In this document: piece after piece, positions 60,555 through 64,000 of the stretch | Position numbering within the stretch: the stretch's first letter is position 1 | Layout: each line of letters begins with the position of its first letter | Origin: Clostridiales bacterium | GTDB lineage: Bacteria > Bacillota > Clostridia > Christensenellales > CAG-138 | Length of the DNA stretch: 64,000 bases | Reading direction: 5' to 3' | Assembly (NCBI GenBank): GCA_019416935.1 | Contig: DXWI01000003.1 | Span: forward strand, 62,001-126,000 | The notes under the pieces: model-generated | Databases searched by the model: none | What the model was told of the DNA's origin: nothing | What the model saw: only the letters and a program-made list of their open reading frames with translations | Program-made: the position numbers and the translations under genes

Positions 60555-62904
60555 ATGAGGAAAAGATTTTTGGCAATGCTGCTGTGCCTGTGCATGGTGG
60601 TTACGCTACTGCCAACGACGGCGTTTGCGTCAGGAACGGACACAGGCAAGGCAATACAGCTTGTGAATAGCGGAACTGCCGCAAATATCAGCGGCGGACA
60701 GGCCGGCAGTATTTATTTCGGCACCTATCAGCAAAGCCACGTCGCGTGGGGCAGATACAACATCGACCCCATCAAATGGCGTGTGCTGTCCAATGCGGAT
60801 GGAAAGCTGTTTTTGCTCTCCGACCAAACCCTTGATGCATTTAAATACCACAGTAATTTAGAGAGCGTGGCATGGGGAACCAGCACCATGCGTTCTTGGC
60901 TGAATGGCTACGATGCATCTTCTAATACCGGTGGCAACGATGGAATGGATTACAGCACAGATAACTTCGTGGATACCGCCTTTTCAGAAAAGGAACAGGG
61001 TTCTATCTTCACAACGACAGTAATCAATGCCGACAATCCCTCTTATTCCACCGAAGGCGGCATTGATACACGGGATAAGGTGTTCTTGCTTTCTCTTGCT
61101 GAAGCAACAAATACTGCTTACGGATTTACAGATTCAAACAGCGACACAGATACCCGAAAAGCAACCAATACAGCTTATGTAGCAAATGGCGGCAAGTCAG
61201 GTACAAACCAAATGCGCGGTGCCGGCGTAGCCGACCGCTGGTGGCTGCGCTCCCCCGGCGACGATGCGCACGACGCAGCGCTCGTGCTTGGCAAGGGCAG
61301 TGTTGCCGATTCTGGGGCTTACGTGTCCAACGCTTACGGCGTTCGCCCCGCTTTTAACCTAAATCTGAATTCTGTTCTCTTCACATCTGCCGCCGCAGGC
61401 GGCAAGAACGGAACACTTGGTACTGTTTCTGAAATTCCAACTACCACCACATCGGAATGGAAATTGACGTTGAAAGACAGCAGCCGCAATTTTGCCGTAA
61501 CAGAAACCGCCGCAACAGCACCCCCCCGGAGGTACAGTCACGCTGAACTATACCGGGGCGACCACAGGGGAAAATGAATATCTCTCCGTAATGATTGTGA
61601 ACAGCACCGGTGCTGCGACACATTACGGCAGAGTAACACAGCCCGCAAACGAAAGCGGTGAGGTTGATGTTACAATCCCCGCAGGGCTTGCCGATGGCAG
61701 CTATACGCTGAAAGTGTTCAACGAGCAGTACAATGGCAGCGCGAACGATGATACGAAGAAAACAGACTACGCCAGTGCATTTGATGAAGTAGCCCTTACC
61801 GTTGGAAACACCCCCGCACCCATTGACGCTTCCGTAACTCCGACTACGGCAAGCTATGATAAGTACACAGCGACAAGCGGCTTGACCTTTACCTTGTCGC
61901 CGGGAAGCTACAGCCTTTCCGCTATCAAAAATGGTGAGACTGCATTGACAAGCGGAACAGATTACACCACTGACGGCAACAGCTACACCATTACGGAAAG
62001 CTATCTTGACGCACAGGCAGTGGGCAATTTGACGCTGACCTTTGACATGGACGGCGGCACCGCTCCAACTGCGACAATTACGATTTCGGACAGTAGACCT
62101 GCACCCACACATACCCATGATTGGGCTGAGGGCTGGTCTAAGAACGACACCCACCACTGGCATGAGTGCGAGGCGGCTGGCTGTACCATAACGGAAAACA
62201 GCACAAAGGACGGCTACGGCGCTCACGTTTATGACGATGACACGGACATCTTCTGCAATACCTGTGATTATAAGCGGACGATCACGCCGCCTGCACATAC
62301 CCATTCGTGGGCGGCAGCGTGGACAACAAACGTCACCCACCATTGGCATGAGCGTACCGCCACCGGCTGTACCGTAACCGAAAACAGCGCAAAGGACGGC
62401 TACGGCGCTCACGTTTATGACGATGACACGGACATCTTCTGCAATACCCGTGATTATAAGCGGACGATCACGCCGCCGTCCGGACCGACTGTTGCGCCTA
62501 CGGTAGAGCCTCCCGACACCGCACCGGACAGGACGATTACGGTTGTCGCGGGTGATACGGCGACCCTGTCCGTTACGGCAACAGGCACGGAGCCGCTCAC
62601 CTATCAATGGCACAAGAGTACGGACGGCGGGCACAGTTTCTTGCCCATCGGCAGCGCGCCAAACGCAAGCTATACGACTTCCCCCGTCAAAATGGCGAAC
62701 AACGGCTATCGGTATTACTGTGTCGTCACAAACAGCGCGGGCAGTGCGCGAAGCTGCAACTTTATCCTCAATGTAATCGAAAAGGTAGATATACCCGCCA
62801 CAGGCGACAACGCCGTGCCGGAGCTGTGGCTGGGTATTATGCTGTTAGCGGGCGCGGGGTTTGCGGCAAATCTTGTCATTCGGTGCAAGAAGCAGAACGG
62901 ATAA
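60555..62904 (+). pseudogene. Large sortase-type surface protein, frameshifted at a C7 tract
   Basis: A signal peptide (MRKRFLAMLLCLCMVVTLLP) leads to a DUF6273-like domain (WRVLSNADGKLFLLSDQTLD, WGTSTMRSWLNGYDA, GVADRWWLRSPG). At seven C's (61521-61527) the frame shifts; six C's would rejoin it to GGTVTLNYTGATTGENEYLS. After that come an X2/Ig-like domain (STPTTASYDKYT region), two near-identical 62-residue His/Trp/Cys repeats, an Ig-like domain and the sorting-type end IPATGD, a hydrophobic helix and KKQNG. Restored length about 782 residues. Wall anchoring is inferred from the IPATG motif. Confidence 0.8.
62105..62476 (+). repeat. Two 186-bp coding repeats in the surface-protein gene
   Basis: Copies of about 186 bases (about 62105-62290 and 62291-62476) encode HxHxWA..W....THHWHE...CT.TENS.KDGYGAH and DDDTDIFCNT. 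The 3' halves are almost identical. In the second copy the Cys of CNTCDYKR is Arg and the CEAAGC pair is also changed, so it has lost probable metal or disulphide ligands. Confidence 0.8.
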
Positions 62905-62920
62905 ATAGAGCTTAACAACA

Positions 62921-62951
62921 AGAGGAAAGGTCAAGCGCCTTTCCTCTTTTC
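62921..62951 (+). terminator. Intrinsic terminator after the surface-protein gene
   Basis: AGAGGAAAGG pairs with CCTTTCCTCT over a 7-base loop, followed by TTTCATTT, 17 bases past the stop. Confidence 0.75.
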
Positions 62952-63009
62952 ATTTGCAGGTAGGCTTCCCAGTACGCTGAAAAGCCCGATACTGCGTGCT
63001 TTTCGGGCA

Positions 63010-63053
63010 AAGAAAAAGAACGCCGACTTTCTATCAAAATTAGCGTTCTTTTC
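63010..63053 (-). terminator. Intrinsic terminator of tRNA-Met
   Basis: On the minus strand AAGAACGC pairs with GCGTTCTT over a long AT-rich loop and runs into TTTTTCTTT, beginning right after the tRNA CCA end. Confidence 0.7.
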
Positions 63054-63054
63054 G

Positions 63055-63131
63055 TGGTAGCGGCGATCCGACTCGAACGGATGACAGGCCGGGTATGAAC
63101 CGACTACTCTAGCCAGCTGAGTTACGCCGCC
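63055..63131 (-). tRNA. tRNA-Met (anticodon CAT), elongator type
   Basis: Read on the minus strand, 77 bases fold as a full cloverleaf. The acceptor is GGCGGCG with CGCCGCT (G1-U72). The D stem is ACTC/GAGT and the anticodon stem GTCGG/CCGGC with loop TTCATAC. The T arm is ATCCG-TTCGAGT-CGGAT, then discriminator A and an encoded CCA. The GGCGG start and CGCTACCA end match elongator tRNA-Met of Firmicutes. A C-to-U-modified Ile reading is possible with CAT anticodons but less likely. Confidence 0.95.
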
Positions 63132-63277
63132 ATATGCAATTGATGGATGCGGCGACGGTTCGCCGCTACACTTGTAATATTATAAGAGAATTGCGCACCG
63201 GTGTCAAGCATGAGTTTTCGCGGATTCGACTTCGGCCATGTGGCAAACGGCGGTATCTGCCGCTGCGCTTTTCCCGC

Positions 63278-63829
63278 TCAATAGATCATCTCGGACAGGA
63301 TTGACAGCCCGACCGCCTCGCCATCGGTGGGATTGTACAGTCGATGCACCGTGCCCTCCGTGAGGTAGATGCTGTCGCCCTCATGGAGTACGACGCTTTC
63401 GCTGGGCATCTCCACCTCAATGCAGCCACGGATTACCACGAAGCACTCATCCGCATCGTGCGCGGCAAAGGTCTCGTGTCCGCGGGCCTTTGGCCGCAGC
63501 GTGACCTGCACGACCTCGAGCTTTGGGGTCAGCCCGCTCTCGATGTTGGGCTTGGGGGTAAGGAATTCATAATAGACATAAATATCGGAGAAGAACGCCT
63601 TCACTCGCTCGTTCTGCCGCGTCACATACTGTGCATTGTTATCCGCAAACATGACGTTCATGGAGATATTCAGCGCTTTTGCGATGCGCCGCAGTGCGGA
63701 AAGAGAGGGATCTACCATGCCGCGCTCGATCTGCGATAATCCGCCGGGGGTAAGCTCCGCCAGCTGTGCAAGCGCCTGCAATGTCAGGTTTTGCTTTTTA
63801 CGATGCTCCCGAATGACATCTCCGACCAT
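63278..63829 (-). CDS. XRE-family regulator with C-terminal cupin domain
   Basis: A 183-residue regulator. The HTH is in residues 5-60 (REHRKKQNLTLQALAQLAEL, GGLSQIERGMVDPSLSALRR). The cupin spans about 95-175 with HETFAAHDADECFVVIRGCIEVEM and LHEGDSIYLTEGTVHRLYNP. Such HTH-cupin proteins sense small molecules and often control amine, sugar or sulfonate metabolism. No target operon is visible. The 171 bases beyond it to the window end show nothing recognisable. Confidence 0.92.
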   Translation of the reverse strand: MVGDVIREHRKKQNLTLQALAQLAELTPGGLSQIERGMVDPSLSALRRIAKALNISMNVMFADNNAQYVTRQNERVKAFFSDIYVYYEFLTPKPNIESGLTPKLEVVQVTLRPKARGHETFAAHDADECFVVIRGCIEVEMPSESVVLHEGDSIYLTEGTVHRLYNPTDGEAVGLSILSEMIY

Positions 63830-64000
63830 TTCCCACCGTCCTATAACAGTTTGCCGTGCCCGAACGCAACCGTTTCACGATAAAAAAATTGTATCATACT
63901 CTTTTGTCATTTTCAACAAAACGGCATCGTCATGCTGCGCAATCTCTGCACGCCCGCTTTTTGATGCATTTGCGCCAAAGCATTCGCACATCCTTCCATA

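Overview
The window reads as a GC-rich, low-redundancy bacterial chromosome segment from an anaerobic, spore-forming member of the Clostridia. The evidence is a [FeFe]-hydrogenase-type gene cluster, spore maturation genes spmA/spmB, a CotH-family spore-coat-type kinase, murG, MecA-type PBP, AsnA and DeoD, Shine-Dalgarno sites of the AGGAGG type, and ordinary use of TAA/TAG/TGA as stops. The many exported proteins with Pro/Thr/Glu/Asp linkers resemble gut Clostridia (Christensenellales/Oscillospirales-like). That placement is inference.

Layout. 1-3516 (minus): hydrogenase-associated redox/signalling operon (NuoE-like, DRTGG, anti-sigma-type ATPase, hydrogenase-like Fe-S protein, second DRTGG, PHP phosphoesterase cut by the window edge). 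3795-9290 (plus): galE, sugar nucleotidyltransferase, metallo-hydrolase, VOC protein, SH3-domain protein, lipoprotein. 9385-10930 (minus): HAD phosphatase, barstar-type inhibitor and a lipoprotein-type barnase. 11211-19477 (minus): cell envelope genes (SanA/YdcF-like, polyprenyl sugar-phosphate transferase, rRNA-type methyltransferase, MurG, PBP). 19638-22617 (minus): FecCD-type metal/cobalamin ABC importer. 22795-25058: spmA-spmB and two paralogous small XRE regulators with repeated AT-rich operator-like sites. 25137-26999: deoD and asnA. 27184-31801 (minus): DUF4956, VTC and CotH. 32249-36518 (minus): MoxR, DUF58 and transglutaminase, followed by a duplicated fragment of the last gene's end. 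36751-38294: YjdF-like membrane protein and LUD protein.

38644-48540 (minus) is an unusual island of zinc-ribbon proteins, an SPFH protein, an AIM24-family protein, and related lipoproteins and membrane proteins. One member has an in-frame stop and another has two frameshifts. 48769-55588 (minus) is a signalling island: 7TM kinase-like protein, PAS-type histidine kinase, LuxR response regulator, a receiver-like protein with Glu in place of the phospho-acceptor Asp, a sugar-type solute-binding lipoprotein and a membrane-tethered LuxR regulator.

55821-57375 (plus): YjjG-type nucleotidase and a membrane Fe-S protein. 57434-62950 (plus) is an AT-richer accessory module: excisionase-like HTH, sigma-70-like factor, small membrane proteins, a PrsW-like protease and a large cell-wall-anchored protein. 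Five of its seven genes are frameshifted, and it ends beside a tRNA-Met (63055-63131, minus). The window closes with an XRE-cupin regulator.
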